In this document: positions 51,256-59,963 of the stretch, piece after piece
Position numbering within the stretch: position 1 is the stretch's first letter
How the letters are laid out: each line of letters begins with the position of its first letter
DNA from: Nonomuraea indica
Lineage (GTDB): Bacteria > Actinomycetota > Actinomycetes > Streptosporangiales > Streptosporangiaceae
Assembly: GCF_002850745.1 (NCBI RefSeq)
Contig: NZ_KZ559473.1
Location: 62,001 to 126,000, forward strand
DNA length: 64,000 bases
Direction of reading: 5' to 3'
Notes under the pieces: generated by a model
What the model was told of the DNA's origin: nothing
The model's input: only the letters and a program-made list of their open reading frames with translations
Databases searched by the model: none
Position numbers and translations under genes: made by a program

Positions 51256-51376
51256 TGATTTCGCGACGTCACGGCTTGTTACTCGTGGGTTAACAAAGTC
51301 TCCGTATAAGCCCATGTCTCCGGCGTTACACGCATATATCCGGAGTTGTCGTTCCAGGGGTCCTCTGGACAAAGAT

Positions 51377-51390
51377 TAGAATGTGTTCTA
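51377..51390 (+). promoter_or_regulatory. KstR-type operator of the igr-like operon
   Basis: TAGAATGTGTTCTA fits TnnAACnnGTTnnA with one change (AAT for AAC). It is 40 bases before the fadD start. ACCGAGCGCTTGGT at 51407-51420 additionally fits the KstR2 consensus with one mismatch. Confidence 0.6.
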
Positions 51391-51430
51391 GTTTGCGTCT
51401 CGGTTGACCGAGCGCTTGGTGGAGGGGTGG

Positions 51431-53113
51431 ATGACCGCGGACACACTCGCCGCCCTGCTGCTCGCCCGCACCGGCGACGAGCGTCCCGGCCTCTACGCCG
51501 AGGAGCGGGTCTGGTCGTGGCACGAGCACGTCGAGGCGGCCCGCGGCGCCGCGGCCTGGCTCGACGCCCACGTCCCCGACCGGCCCCGGCACGTGGGCGT
51601 GCTCTGCGACAACGTCCCCGAGCTGCTCTTCCTCATCGGCGGGGCGGCGCTCAGCGGTCACGTGGTCGTCGCGCTGAACCCCACGCGCCCGCCCGCCGAG
51701 CTGGCCCGCGACGCCGCCGCCACGCACGTCACGCTGGTGCTCTTCGCCGACCCGTACGCCGAGACGGCCCGCGCGCTGGCCGCGGAGCTGGGGGTGGACT
51801 GCCTGCCCCTGGGCGAGGCCGCCGAGCCCGCCGCCGAGCCCGAGCCCGCCGCCAGGGCCGCCGAGCCCGCCGTCCGGACCGCCGAGACCACGCTCCGGGC
51901 CGCCGAGACCGCGCCCGGCGTCCGGGCCGTCGAGCCGGGCGACCTCGTGATGCTGATCTTCACGTCGGGCACCTCGGGCCGCCCCAGGGCCGTGCGGATC
52001 ACCCAGCGGAAGCTCGCGATCCCCGGCCGCAGCCTGGCCGCGCTGCTCACGCCGGACGACGTCGTCCACTGCTCGATGCCGCTGTTCCACTCCGGCGCGC
52101 TGATGGCGGCCTACGCCCCCGCGCTCGCCTCGGGCGCGGCGCTGGTGCTGCGGCGGAGGTTCTCGGCCTCGGGGGTGCTCCCGGACGTCCGCCGGTACGG
52201 GTGCACGTACCTGCACTACGTCGGCAAGGCGCTCTCCTACGTGCTGGCCACCCCGCCACGCCCGGACGACGCCGCCAACCCGTTGCGGATCGCCTTCGGC
52301 AACGAGGGCGGGGCGACGGCCGTGCGCAGGTTCGGCGAGCGGTTCGGCTGCCGGGTGATCGACGCGTTCGGCTCCACGGAGACGGCGATCGCGCTGACCC
52401 CCGACCCGGCCGGGCCGCCGGGCAGCCTGGGCCGCCTGCCCGAGGGGGTGGAGATCCGCGACCCGGCGACCGGTGAGCGCTGCCCTCCGGCCCGGTTCGC
52501 GGACGGCCGGCTGGTCAACGCGGGCGAGGCGATCGGCGAGCTGGTCAACGTGACCGGGGCCGGCCTGTTCGACGGTTACTACGACGACCCGGAGGCGGAC
52601 GCCGAGCGGGTCCGCGACGGGGCTTTCTGGTCCGGTGACCTCGCCTACGCCGACGCCGCCGGCCACGTGTTCTTCGCCGGGCGGGGCACCGAGCGGCTGC
52701 GGGTGGACGGGGAGAACCTGGCGGTCGCCCCGATCGAGGCGGTGCTGCGGGAGTTCGCCGGCGTGGTCGAGGCGGCGGTCTACCCGGTGCCGGACGCGGT
52801 GGCGGGGGACCAGGTCATGGCCGCCCTCGTCCTGACGGGTCCGTTCTCGCCGGCCGCCTTCGCCGCGTTCCTCGCGTCGCGCCGCGATCTCGGCGTCAAG
52901 GGCGTACCCCGATATATCCGTATCTGTCGGGCGTTGCCGCAGACCCCCTCGCACAAGGTCGTCAAACGCGACCTCGCCCGCGAGGCGTGGCGCACCGCCG
53001 ACCCGGTCTGGCTGCGCACCGGCACCGGCTGGCGGCTCCTGGACGACGAGGACGTCGACGCGATCGAGGCCGGGTTCGCCGGCCACGGCCGGGCACACCT
53101 ACTGGAGGAGTGA
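51431..53113 (+). CDS. Acyl-CoA synthetase, FadD17-like
   Basis: A 560-residue AMP-forming ligase. The ATP/AMP motif is LIFTSGTSGRPRAVRIT (near residue 180), followed by AFGSTETAIALTP and the hinge DGAFWSGDLAYAD; the C-terminal Lys is in PSHKVVKRDL. It would activate a steroid side-chain acid as its CoA thioester. A low-complexity insertion (about residues 133-165) of AAEPA/RTAET-like repeats precedes the AMP motif. ATG 51431 has GGAGGGG ahead; a TTG 27 bases upstream lies inside the operator-like sequence. The stop overlaps the next start (TGATG). Confidence 0.87.
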   Translation: MTADTLAALLLARTGDERPGLYAEERVWSWHEHVEAARGAAAWLDAHVPDRPRHVGVLCDNVPELLFLIGGAALSGHVVVALNPTRPPAELARDAAATHVTLVLFADPYAETARALAAELGVDCLPLGEAAEPAAEPEPAARAAEPAVRTAETTLRAAETAPGVRAVEPGDLVMLIFTSGTSGRPRAVRITQRKLAIPGRSLAALLTPDDVVHCSMPLFHSGALMAAYAPALASGAALVLRRRFSASGVLPDVRRYGCTYLHYVGKALSYVLATPPRPDDAANPLRIAFGNEGGATAVRRFGERFGCRVIDAFGSTETAIALTPDPAGPPGSLGRLPEGVEIRDPATGERCPPARFADGRLVNAGEAIGELVNVTGAGLFDGYYDDPEADAERVRDGAFWSGDLAYADAAGHVFFAGRGTERLRVDGENLAVAPIEAVLREFAGVVEAAVYPVPDAVAGDQVMAALVLTGPFSPAAFAAFLASRRDLGVKGVPRYIRICRALPQTPSHKVVKRDLAREAWRTADPVWLRTGTGWRLLDDEDVDAIEAGFAGHGRAHLLEE

Positions 53114-54078
53114 TGGATTTCAGCCTGGACGAGACCCAGCAGGACCTTCGGAAACTGACCGCCGAGCTGCTCGCCGGGGACGCGGGCGAGGACCGGTTGC
53201 GGGAGGCGGGCCTGTTCGCCGTCTGCGCGCCCGAGGAGGCGGACGGCGCCGGGCTGGGCCCCGTCGAGATGGCGGTCGTGCTGCGCGAGGTGGGCGCCCG
53301 CGCCGCCGCCGTGCCCGCGCTGCCCGTCCTGGTGGGCTCGCTGTTCCTCAGCAGGTACGGCACCCGCCCCCCGCACCCGGAGGCCGCGCCCGCCCTGCGG
53401 GAGCCGGGCCGCGCCCTCGCCGACCCGCCCGTGACCCGGGCCGACCAGACGGCCGGAGGCTGGGTGCTCACCGGCCGCAAGACCCAGGTGCCGTGGCCCG
53501 GCGGCGGCCCGGCCCTCGTCACCGCGGACGCCGGTGTCTTCCTCGTCGAGCACCCGGAGACGAGCCCGGAGTTCACCTCCACCGGCGAGCCGGCCGTCAC
53601 CGTCGTGCTCGACAGGACCCCGGCCGAGCGGGTGGCGGGCGCCGAGGCCGTCACCCCGGCACGCCAGATCCTCACCCTCGCCGTGGCCGCCCAGGCCAGT
53701 GGCGTGCTGGCCGGGGCCCTCCAGCTCACCACCGACTACGTCAAGGCCAGGAGGCAGTTCGGCCGGGCGCTGGCCGAGTTCCAGGCCGTCACCATGCAGA
53801 TCGCCGACGTGTACGTGGCCGGCCGGGCGCTCGACGTCGCGATGTGGTCGGCAGCCTGGCGGCTCGGCGAGGGACTGCCGGTCGAGGAGGACCTGGCCGT
53901 CGCCGCCTTCCACGTGGGGGAGGCGTTCCGCGCCCTCTACACCTGCCAGCACCTGCACGGCGGGCTCGGCCTCGACGTGACCTACCCGCTGCACCGCTAC
54001 TTCGCCCAGGCCAAGCACCTGTCACACCTGCTCGGCGGCCAGGACGCCCAGCTCGACCTGATCGGAGCGCTCGTCTGA
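53113..54078 (+). CDS. fadE28: Acyl-CoA dehydrogenase subunit, FadE28/ChsE1-like
   Basis: A 321-residue acyl-CoA dehydrogenase-like protein, shorter than the canonical 380. In mycobacteria FadE28 and FadE29 form a heterotetramer that desaturates the three-carbon (propanoyl) steroid side chain. The N-terminal helical domain (MDFSLDETQQDLRKLTAELL) and C-terminal FAD-binding helices (YVKARRQFGRALAEFQAVTM; CQHLHGGLGLDVTYPLHRYF) are clear, while the middle beta domain is reduced. It overlaps both neighbours by one base. Confidence 0.9.
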   Translation: MDFSLDETQQDLRKLTAELLAGDAGEDRLREAGLFAVCAPEEADGAGLGPVEMAVVLREVGARAAAVPALPVLVGSLFLSRYGTRPPHPEAAPALREPGRALADPPVTRADQTAGGWVLTGRKTQVPWPGGGPALVTADAGVFLVEHPETSPEFTSTGEPAVTVVLDRTPAERVAGAEAVTPARQILTLAVAAQASGVLAGALQLTTDYVKARRQFGRALAEFQAVTMQIADVYVAGRALDVAMWSAAWRLGEGLPVEEDLAVAAFHVGEAFRALYTCQHLHGGLGLDVTYPLHRYFAQAKHLSHLLGGQDAQLDLIGALV

Positions 54079-55232
54079 TGCTGATCGACCTGACGTCCGA
54101 CCAGCGCAGGCTCCGCGACGAGCTGCGCGAGTACTTCCAGAACTGCCTCACCGCCGACGACCGCCGCAGGCTCGCCGAGGACCCGTTCGGCGAGGCGTAC
54201 ATGGAGCACTGCCGCCGGCTCGGCCGCGACCGCAAGCTCGGCCTCGGCTGGCCGAAGGAGTACGGCGGAGCGGGCTACGGCCCCCTGGAGCAGCAGATCT
54301 TCGCCAACGAGATCGCCCGGGCGAACGTCCCTTACCCGCTCATCACCCTGCAGACCGTCGGCCCCACGCTCATGCAGTACGGCACGAAGGAGCAGAAGGA
54401 GACGTTCCTGCCGCGCATCCTGGCCGGCGAGTGCCACTTCGCGATCGGCTACAGCGAACCCGAGGCCGGCACCGACCTGGCCGCGCTGCGCACCACCGCG
54501 GTGCTCGACGGCGACCACTACGTCGTCAACGGCCAGAAGATCTTCACCAGCGGCGCCCACCACGCCCAGTACATCTGGCTCGCCGCCCGCACCAACCCGC
54601 AGGCCAGGAAGCACAAGGGCATCACCATGATGATCGCCTCCACCGACGACCCCGGCTTCTCCTGGACGCCGATCGTCACCATGGACGGCCGCCACCACAC
54701 CAACGCCACCTACTACAGCGACGTCCGGGTCCCGGTGGACATGGTCGTGGGCGAGGTGGACAAGGGCTGGGACCTGATCGTCAACCAGCTCAACCACGAA
54801 CGCGTCACGCTCGGCCCGGCCGGGAACCTCGGCCACACCTACGACCGCTTCCTCGCCTGGGCGCGCCGCACCGGGATGGCCGAACAGCCCGACGTGCGGC
54901 GGGCACTCGGCCGGGTGCGCGCCTACTTCCGCACCAACGAGCTGCTCAACTGGCAGGTCGCCGCCACCATGGACCTCGGCTGGCTGGGCGCGCCGGACGC
55001 GTCGGCCACCAAGATCTACGGGTCGGAGCGCACCCAGGAGATCGGCCGGCTCGTCGGCGACATCCTGGCCCGCTACGGCGACCCGTCCGACCCGGAGACG
55101 GCCGAGCTGCTCGAACGCTTCGACCACGGCGTCAAGGGCGGGGTCGTGCTGACGTTCGGCGGCGGCGTGAACGAGGTGCAGCGCGAGCTGATCGCCATGC
55201 TCGGCCTGGGCCTGCCGAGGCCGCCCCGATGA
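54078..55232 (+). CDS. fadE29: Acyl-CoA dehydrogenase subunit, FadE29/ChsE2-like
   Basis: A 384-residue acyl-CoA dehydrogenase. It contains GYSEPEAGTDLAALRTTAV and YVVNGQKIFTSGAHHAQYIW of the FAD/substrate region, a VTLGPAGNLGHTYDRFLAW segment in the active-site helix region, and KIYGSERTQEIGRL near the C-terminus. Length and order match FadE29, the partner of FadE28 in the igr operon. ATG 54078 shares a base with the preceding stop; its own stop overlaps the chsH2 start by four bases (ATGA). Confidence 0.92.
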   Translation: MLIDLTSDQRRLRDELREYFQNCLTADDRRRLAEDPFGEAYMEHCRRLGRDRKLGLGWPKEYGGAGYGPLEQQIFANEIARANVPYPLITLQTVGPTLMQYGTKEQKETFLPRILAGECHFAIGYSEPEAGTDLAALRTTAVLDGDHYVVNGQKIFTSGAHHAQYIWLAARTNPQARKHKGITMMIASTDDPGFSWTPIVTMDGRHHTNATYYSDVRVPVDMVVGEVDKGWDLIVNQLNHERVTLGPAGNLGHTYDRFLAWARRTGMAEQPDVRRALGRVRAYFRTNELLNWQVAATMDLGWLGAPDASATKIYGSERTQEIGRLVGDILARYGDPSDPETAELLERFDHGVKGGVVLTFGGGVNEVQRELIAMLGLGLPRPPR

Positions 55233-56185
55233 CCGGCGCCACGCCGGGCGCCACGCCCGGCCCGGATCCGGCCGACGACGAGCTGCGCGAGCTCGCCGCC
55301 AAGCAGGCGGCGCTCGGCGAGGTGCGCGGGACACCCGCCGCCGACCCGGTCAACGCCCCCATGATCAGGCACTGGCTCGACGCCATGGGCGACGCCAACC
55401 CGGCCTACCTCGACCGGGGCGTCGCCCCGCCCGCCATGGCCCAGGTGTGGACCATGCAGGGCGTCCGGCCACGCGGCAAGGTCAGCACCCCGGTGGACGA
55501 CGTGCTCGCCGCGCTGGAGGCGCGCGGCTACACGGGCGTCGTGGCCACCAACTGCGAGCAGACCTACCACCGCTACGCGCGCCTCGGCGAACGGCTCACC
55601 CCGGCCACCCGCTTCGCCGGGCTGGCCGGGCCCAAGCGGACGGCGCTGGGCGAGGGGTACTTCGCCACCTGGAACGTCACCTGGTACGCGGACGGCGACG
55701 AGCCGGTGGCCGAGATGATGTTCCGGGTGCTCAAGTTCCGGCCCAGGACGCGGACCGGGACGGCCCCGGCCGGGCGGCGCGAGCCGTACCCGCTCAGACC
55801 GGCCGTCAACGGCGACACCGCCTTCTTCTGGGAGGGCGTCAGCCGTGGCGAGCTGCGGGTCCAGAGCTGCGCCGACTGCGGCCGGCTGCGTCACCCGCCC
55901 GGCCCGCTCTGCCCCCACTGCCGCTCGGCCGACCGGTCGTACGTCACGGCCTCCGGCGAGGGCACCGTCTACAGCTACGTCGTCCACCACCACCCGCCGG
56001 TGCCCGGCCGCCGGACGCCGTTCGTGGTGGCCGTGGTGGAACTGCCGGAAGGGGTGCGGATCGTGGGCAACGTCGTGGACTGCCCGCCCGAGGACGTGCG
56101 CGTCGGCCTGCCTGTACGCGTGACCTACCGGGCGATGGACGACGACCTGGTCCTTCCGCAGTGGACGCCCAGGGAGCCGCGATGA
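55229..56185 (+). CDS. chsH2: Steroid enoyl-CoA hydratase subunit with DUF35 domain, ChsH2-like
   Basis: A 318-residue two-domain protein. The N-terminal part (about 1-175) is a MaoC-like hotdog (PVNAPMIRHWLDAMGDANPA, YTGVVATNCEQTYHRYARLG). The C-terminal part is a DUF35/OB domain with the zinc ribbon CADCGRLRHPPGPLCPHC. In mycobacteria ChsH1 and ChsH2 hydrate the steroid propenoyl-CoA, and the DUF35 domain docks the aldolase Ltp2. Both partner genes follow directly here. Overlaps with neighbours by four bases at each end. Confidence 0.92.
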   Translation: MTGATPGATPGPDPADDELRELAAKQAALGEVRGTPAADPVNAPMIRHWLDAMGDANPAYLDRGVAPPAMAQVWTMQGVRPRGKVSTPVDDVLAALEARGYTGVVATNCEQTYHRYARLGERLTPATRFAGLAGPKRTALGEGYFATWNVTWYADGDEPVAEMMFRVLKFRPRTRTGTAPAGRREPYPLRPAVNGDTAFFWEGVSRGELRVQSCADCGRLRHPPGPLCPHCRSADRSYVTASGEGTVYSYVVHHHPPVPGRRTPFVVAVVELPEGVRIVGNVVDCPPEDVRVGLPVRVTYRAMDDDLVLPQWTPREPR

Positions 56186-56586
56186 GGACCCTGACCGCGG
56201 ACGACGTCGTGATCGGCGCGGCGCTCCCCGGGCTGACGATCGACCTCACGCCCACGCTGGTCGTCTCGACCGCCCTGGCCACCATGGACTTCACCCCGGT
56301 GCACCACGACGTCGAGATCGCCCGCGCCCAGGGCTCGACGGACATCTTCCTCAACATCCTCACCACGATGGGCCTGGTCGAGCGGTACGTCACCGACTGG
56401 ACGGGCCCGGCCGCGCTCATCCGGCGCATCGACGTCAAGCTGGGCGTCCCGGCGTACGCGGGCGACCGGCTCAGCCTCAGCGGCGCCGTCGTCGGCCGCG
56501 AGGAGGAGGGGTTCCGGGCCGAGGTGCGCGGCAGGGTCAGCCTCGGCGACCACGCCACCGCCATGGTCACCTTCACGCTCCCCTGA
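56182..56586 (+). CDS. chsH1: MaoC-like hydratase subunit, ChsH1-like
   Basis: A 134-residue single hotdog-fold hydratase subunit. The catalytic region is TMDFTPVHHDVEIARAQG, with the Asp/His pair of R-hydratases shifted to the DFxxVHHD form seen in ChsH1. RIDVKLGVPAYAGDRLSLSG follows. It should pair with the N-terminal domain of ChsH2 to make the active hydratase. Its start overlaps the chsH2 stop by four bases. Confidence 0.92.
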   Translation: MRTLTADDVVIGAALPGLTIDLTPTLVVSTALATMDFTPVHHDVEIARAQGSTDIFLNILTTMGLVERYVTDWTGPAALIRRIDVKLGVPAYAGDRLSLSGAVVGREEEGFRAEVRGRVSLGDHATAMVTFTLP

Positions 56587-56624
56587 CGTACCCCTGCCCC
56601 GACGCACCCCGGAGGTGTATCCGC

Positions 56625-57791
56625 GTGTTGAAGTCGCAGGCCGCGATAGCCGGCATCGGCGCGACCGAGTTCAGCAAGGACTCCGGACGGTCGGAGCTGC
56701 GCCTCGCGGCCGAGGCCGTGTTCGCCGCGCTCGACGACGCCGGCCTGGACCCGGCCGAGGTCGACGGCATGGTGACCTTCACCCAGGACGCCAACCAGGA
56801 GATCGCCGTGGCCAGGGAGATCGGGGCCGGCGAGCTGACCTTCTTCTCCCGGGTCGAGTACGGCGGCGGCGCCGCCTGCGGGACCGTCGCGCACGCGGCG
56901 ATGGCCGTGGCCACCGGGATGGCCCGCACGGTCGTCTGCTACCGGGCCTTCAACGAGCGCTCCGGCCGCAGGTTCGGCCAGCCCGACGCGCGGCTCGGCG
57001 GGCAGCCGACGTCGCAGGGGCTGGAGATGAGCTGGCACGTGCCGTTCGGGCTGATGACCCCGGCCGCCTGGGTCGCCATGTTCGCCCGGCGCTACATGCA
57101 CGCCTACGGCGTGACGTCGGAGGACTTCGGCCGGGTCGCGGTCGCCATGCGCCGGCACGCCGCCACCAACCCCGCCGCCTGGTTCCACGGGCGGCCCCTC
57201 ACCCTGGAGGAGCATCAGGCGTCCCGGTGGATCGTCGAGCCGCTGCACCTGTTCGACTGCTGCCAGGAGAGCGACGGGGCCGTCGCCCTGGTCGTCACCT
57301 CCGCCGAACGGGCCAGGGACCTGCGCAGGTCACCCGCCCTGATCACGGCCGCGGCGCAGGGGTCGGGGGAGGGGCAGATGATGATGACCAGCTACTACCG
57401 CGACGACATGAGCGGGCTGCCGGAGATGTCCGTGGTGGGCAGACGGTTGTGGGAGATGTCGGGGCTCGGCCCGGCCGACGTCCAGACGGCCATCCTGTAC
57501 GACCACTTCACCCCGTTCGTCCTGGCGCAACTGGAGGAGCTCGGGTTCTGCGGCCGGGGGGAGGCGGCGGGGTTCGTCCGCGACGGCGGCATCGAGCTGG
57601 GCGGGCGCCTCCCGGTCAACCCGAACGGCGGCCAGCTCGGCGAGGCGTACATCCACGGCATGAACGGCATCGCCGAGGCGGTGCGCCAGGTCCGGGGCAC
57701 CTCGGCCAACCAGGTGCCGGGCGTGCGCAACGTCCTGGTCACCGCGGGCACGGGCGTGCCGACCAGCGGCCTCGTCCTCTCGGCCGGGTGA
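56625..57791 (+). CDS. ltp2: Thiolase-fold aldolase, Ltp2-like
   Basis: A 388-residue member of the SCP2/lipid-transfer thiolase group. In the steroid pathway Ltp2, bound to the DUF35 domain of ChsH2, splits the 17-hydroxy propanoyl-CoA side chain by retro-aldol reaction to the 17-keto steroid and propionyl-CoA. Matching segments are AAIAGIGATEFSKDSGRSEL, FFSRVEYGGGAACGTV, ILYDHFTPFVLAQLEELGFC and NPNGGQLGEAYIHGMNGI. GTG 56625 has GGAGG nine bases ahead. It is the last gene of the igr-like operon and is convergent with the next gene. Confidence 0.93.
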   Translation: MLKSQAAIAGIGATEFSKDSGRSELRLAAEAVFAALDDAGLDPAEVDGMVTFTQDANQEIAVAREIGAGELTFFSRVEYGGGAACGTVAHAAMAVATGMARTVVCYRAFNERSGRRFGQPDARLGGQPTSQGLEMSWHVPFGLMTPAAWVAMFARRYMHAYGVTSEDFGRVAVAMRRHAATNPAAWFHGRPLTLEEHQASRWIVEPLHLFDCCQESDGAVALVVTSAERARDLRRSPALITAAAQGSGEGQMMMTSYYRDDMSGLPEMSVVGRRLWEMSGLGPADVQTAILYDHFTPFVLAQLEELGFCGRGEAAGFVRDGGIELGGRLPVNPNGGQLGEAYIHGMNGIAEAVRQVRGTSANQVPGVRNVLVTAGTGVPTSGLVLSAG

Positions 57792-57800
57792 CGCCGGCCG

Positions 57801-59663
57801 TCAGAAGCCGAAGACGCTGGGCGTCGAGAAGAACACCGCCATCGCGATCGCCACGCAGACCAGGAACCCGATCGCCTCCCAGGCCCAGTCATGGTGCCGG
57901 TCCCGGCGCGGCCGCCTGCCCCGGGGGCCCGCCGCGCCGCCCTTGCGCGCCGGCCTGCCGGGCTCGGCGGAGCGCCCCGGCATCCGCCCGCCCGGCCGCC
58001 TGGCGGACCGCTCCCCGGTCCTGCCCCTGCTCTGCTCTCCGGACCTGTCCCCGGCCTGCTCTCCGGACCTGTCCCCGGCCCTCTCCCCGGCTTTCCTGGC
58101 GGACGGTCTCGTGGCCGACCTGGCCGCGCTCCTGCGCGCGGGCGCCTCGAACGCGCCGGCCCAGCGGTCCAGCGCGTCGGCCTTCCGCTCGTCCGCCCGG
58201 GCGGCTCCGGTCGCGTGGCCGTCCTGCTCGGCCTTCCCCTCGGGCGCGGCCTGCGGGGACGGCGCGACAGGGGCGGGCGAGAAGTACCGCGAGGGCGCGA
58301 GCCCCCTCGACGCCGTGCTCTCCCGGGATGCCGTCGGATCCGGTGTGGCCGCGAGGTCCTGGAAGGCCGTGCCGCCACGTGCGGCCGGGCCGCCCGGTGG
58401 CGCCGACAGGTCCTGCGGTCCGGTGGGGGCCGGCATGACCGGCATCCGGTAGACCGGCTCGGCGGCCCGCTGCGGGGGTGTGGCCTGCTCCCGCGGCGTG
58501 AACAGGCTTCCCGGCCGCGCGCGTCCGGCGTGGCCGGGGTCCGCGTGGGCCGCCACGTCGGTGACGGCGGGCAGCTCCAGCGTCTCGGGCTCGTCGTCCA
58601 GCACGTCGGCCGGGATCGGCCGCGGCAGGTAGAACGGCCGCTCGACCGGCGCCCGCCCGGTGGAGGAGCGGAACGCCCTCTCGCCGGCCGTCGCCGAGGG
58701 GCGGCCTTGCGCGGTCACGTCGCCGGGCGTGGCCGACGGGCGGCCCTGCGCCTGCGCGTCGCCGGGCGTGGCCGAGGGAGCGGGGAACGGCTGCCAGGCG
58801 CCCGTGGAGAACTCCTGCCACGACCACGACGACGTCCCGCTCCCGCCGGGGCGGCCCTTCGTGTCGGTGGGGGCCAGCGGGTCGCGCACCTTGGGCATCG
58901 GCGCGGTGGCGGCCTCGTGAGGTGCCCGGTGATCCGGCGCGGGCGGCGTCAGCAGGTCGGCCGGGAAGACGCCCGTGGTCGTCGCCGGGTCGCGCAGGTC
59001 GTTCAGCGGCAGCGGCCACTGGGGCGGCACCGGCCAGCGCGGCCTGACGAACAGCGGCGCGGCGGGGGCCGTACGGGACCCGGCGAAGTGGACGCGCAGC
59101 GCGGCGGGCGGCGACGGCCACGACAGGCGGCCGAGCACGTCACGCAGCGGCGCGACCTCCAGCGCCCCGTAGACGTCGGCCACCGAGCGGGGCGCCCGCC
59201 CCCTCGTGGCCGCCAGGGCCGCGCCGAGCAGCCGGCGGTAGCGCCGGGCGGCGTTCATCAGCAGTTCCTGCGCCGTGTCGGGCGCCACGTCGAGCGCCCA
59301 GGCCAGCTCGGCGCGGTCGAGCCCGCACACCTCCGACAGCACGAGCACCTCGCGCTGGTGCGGCCGCAGCTCGCGCAGGGCGCGCTCCACCAGGGCCGAC
59401 GCGGGGTCGGTCAGCGGGTCGGCGGAGGGCGGCGCGTAGACGACGTCGCGCCTGCGGAGCTCGCGGCGGGCGTAGGCGTACAGCGCGGCGCGGGGCGGGG
59501 CGGACGCGGCGGCGCCGGTGAGGACGGTCGCCAGCACGTCCGCCGCGGCGCCCTGGTCACCGAGCTGGTCGGCGCAGTACGCGAACAGCCCGGCGGCGTG
59601 ACGGTCGTAGAGCTCTGCGAGCGACTCGGCGCGCGAACGCTCACCGGTGAGCGGCTGGGTCAC
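57801..59663 (-). CDS. ECF sigma-like protein with long disordered region and C-terminal membrane anchor
   Basis: A 620-residue protein. Residues about 1-150 resemble an ECF sigma factor: a short region-2-like LAELYDRHAAGLFAYCADQL and a region-4-like ELRPHQREVLVLSEVCGLDR followed by AELAWALDVAPDTAQELLM. Then come about 400 residues rich in Pro, Ala, Arg and Gly with internal repeats (QGRPSATPGD units; AGDRSGEQ units) and a strongly basic stretch. The end has one membrane segment (IGFLVCVAIAMAVFFS) and no catalytic domain. It could be a membrane-held sigma factor or a regulator that only borrows the fold. It forms no obvious operon and its stop faces ltp2. Confidence 0.8.
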   Translation of the reverse strand: MTQPLTGERSRAESLAELYDRHAAGLFAYCADQLGDQGAAADVLATVLTGAAASAPPRAALYAYARRELRRRDVVYAPPSADPLTDPASALVERALRELRPHQREVLVLSEVCGLDRAELAWALDVAPDTAQELLMNAARRYRRLLGAALAATRGRAPRSVADVYGALEVAPLRDVLGRLSWPSPPAALRVHFAGSRTAPAAPLFVRPRWPVPPQWPLPLNDLRDPATTTGVFPADLLTPPAPDHRAPHEAATAPMPKVRDPLAPTDTKGRPGGSGTSSWSWQEFSTGAWQPFPAPSATPGDAQAQGRPSATPGDVTAQGRPSATAGERAFRSSTGRAPVERPFYLPRPIPADVLDDEPETLELPAVTDVAAHADPGHAGRARPGSLFTPREQATPPQRAAEPVYRMPVMPAPTGPQDLSAPPGGPAARGGTAFQDLAATPDPTASRESTASRGLAPSRYFSPAPVAPSPQAAPEGKAEQDGHATGAARADERKADALDRWAGAFEAPARRSAARSATRPSARKAGERAGDRSGEQAGDRSGEQSRGRTGERSARRPGGRMPGRSAEPGRPARKGGAAGPRGRRPRRDRHHDWAWEAIGFLVCVAIAMAVFFSTPSVFGF

Positions 59664-59963
59664 GGGGCCGTTCCTCTTGCTGGACGTGGTGCCGGGGGAG
59701 TGCGGGGGGCGGTGCCGGTGGGGCAGCTGAGACTGGAGGGTCTGACCGCCGGTGAGGCAATCATGCCAACTCCGGCAGTCCGCCGCAGCACGACATCCCG
59801 ATTTGATCTGATTGAGGCCGTCGAACAGGCCGTTGTTGTGAACCGTTTAACCACGGGGGTGCGGCGACACGGCGGTCCATGCGGCCGTACTGTGGTCGTC
59901 CAGAGATCATGCGGCGGTCGTGGCACGGGGCCGCGACCCCTGCCCGTGAGCGAGAGGTCGCGC
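59664..59963. other. Divergent intergenic region
   Basis: This 300-base gap lies between the anchored sigma-like gene and the ABC importer genes, so it should hold two promoters. No convincing -10/-35 pair, inverted repeat or small gene was recognised; the AACCGTTTAACC stretch near 59840-59855 looks symmetric but its arms do not match. Confidence 0.5.

Noticed and set aside
51404..51430. TTG 51404 as start of the fadD gene
   Set aside because: It lies inside the KstR2-like sequence with no ribosome site, while ATG 51431 has GGAGGGG.
59835..59860. AACCGTTTAACC near 59.84 kb as an operator
   Set aside because: The apparent symmetry fails when arms are aligned; fewer than four consecutive pairs match on each side.
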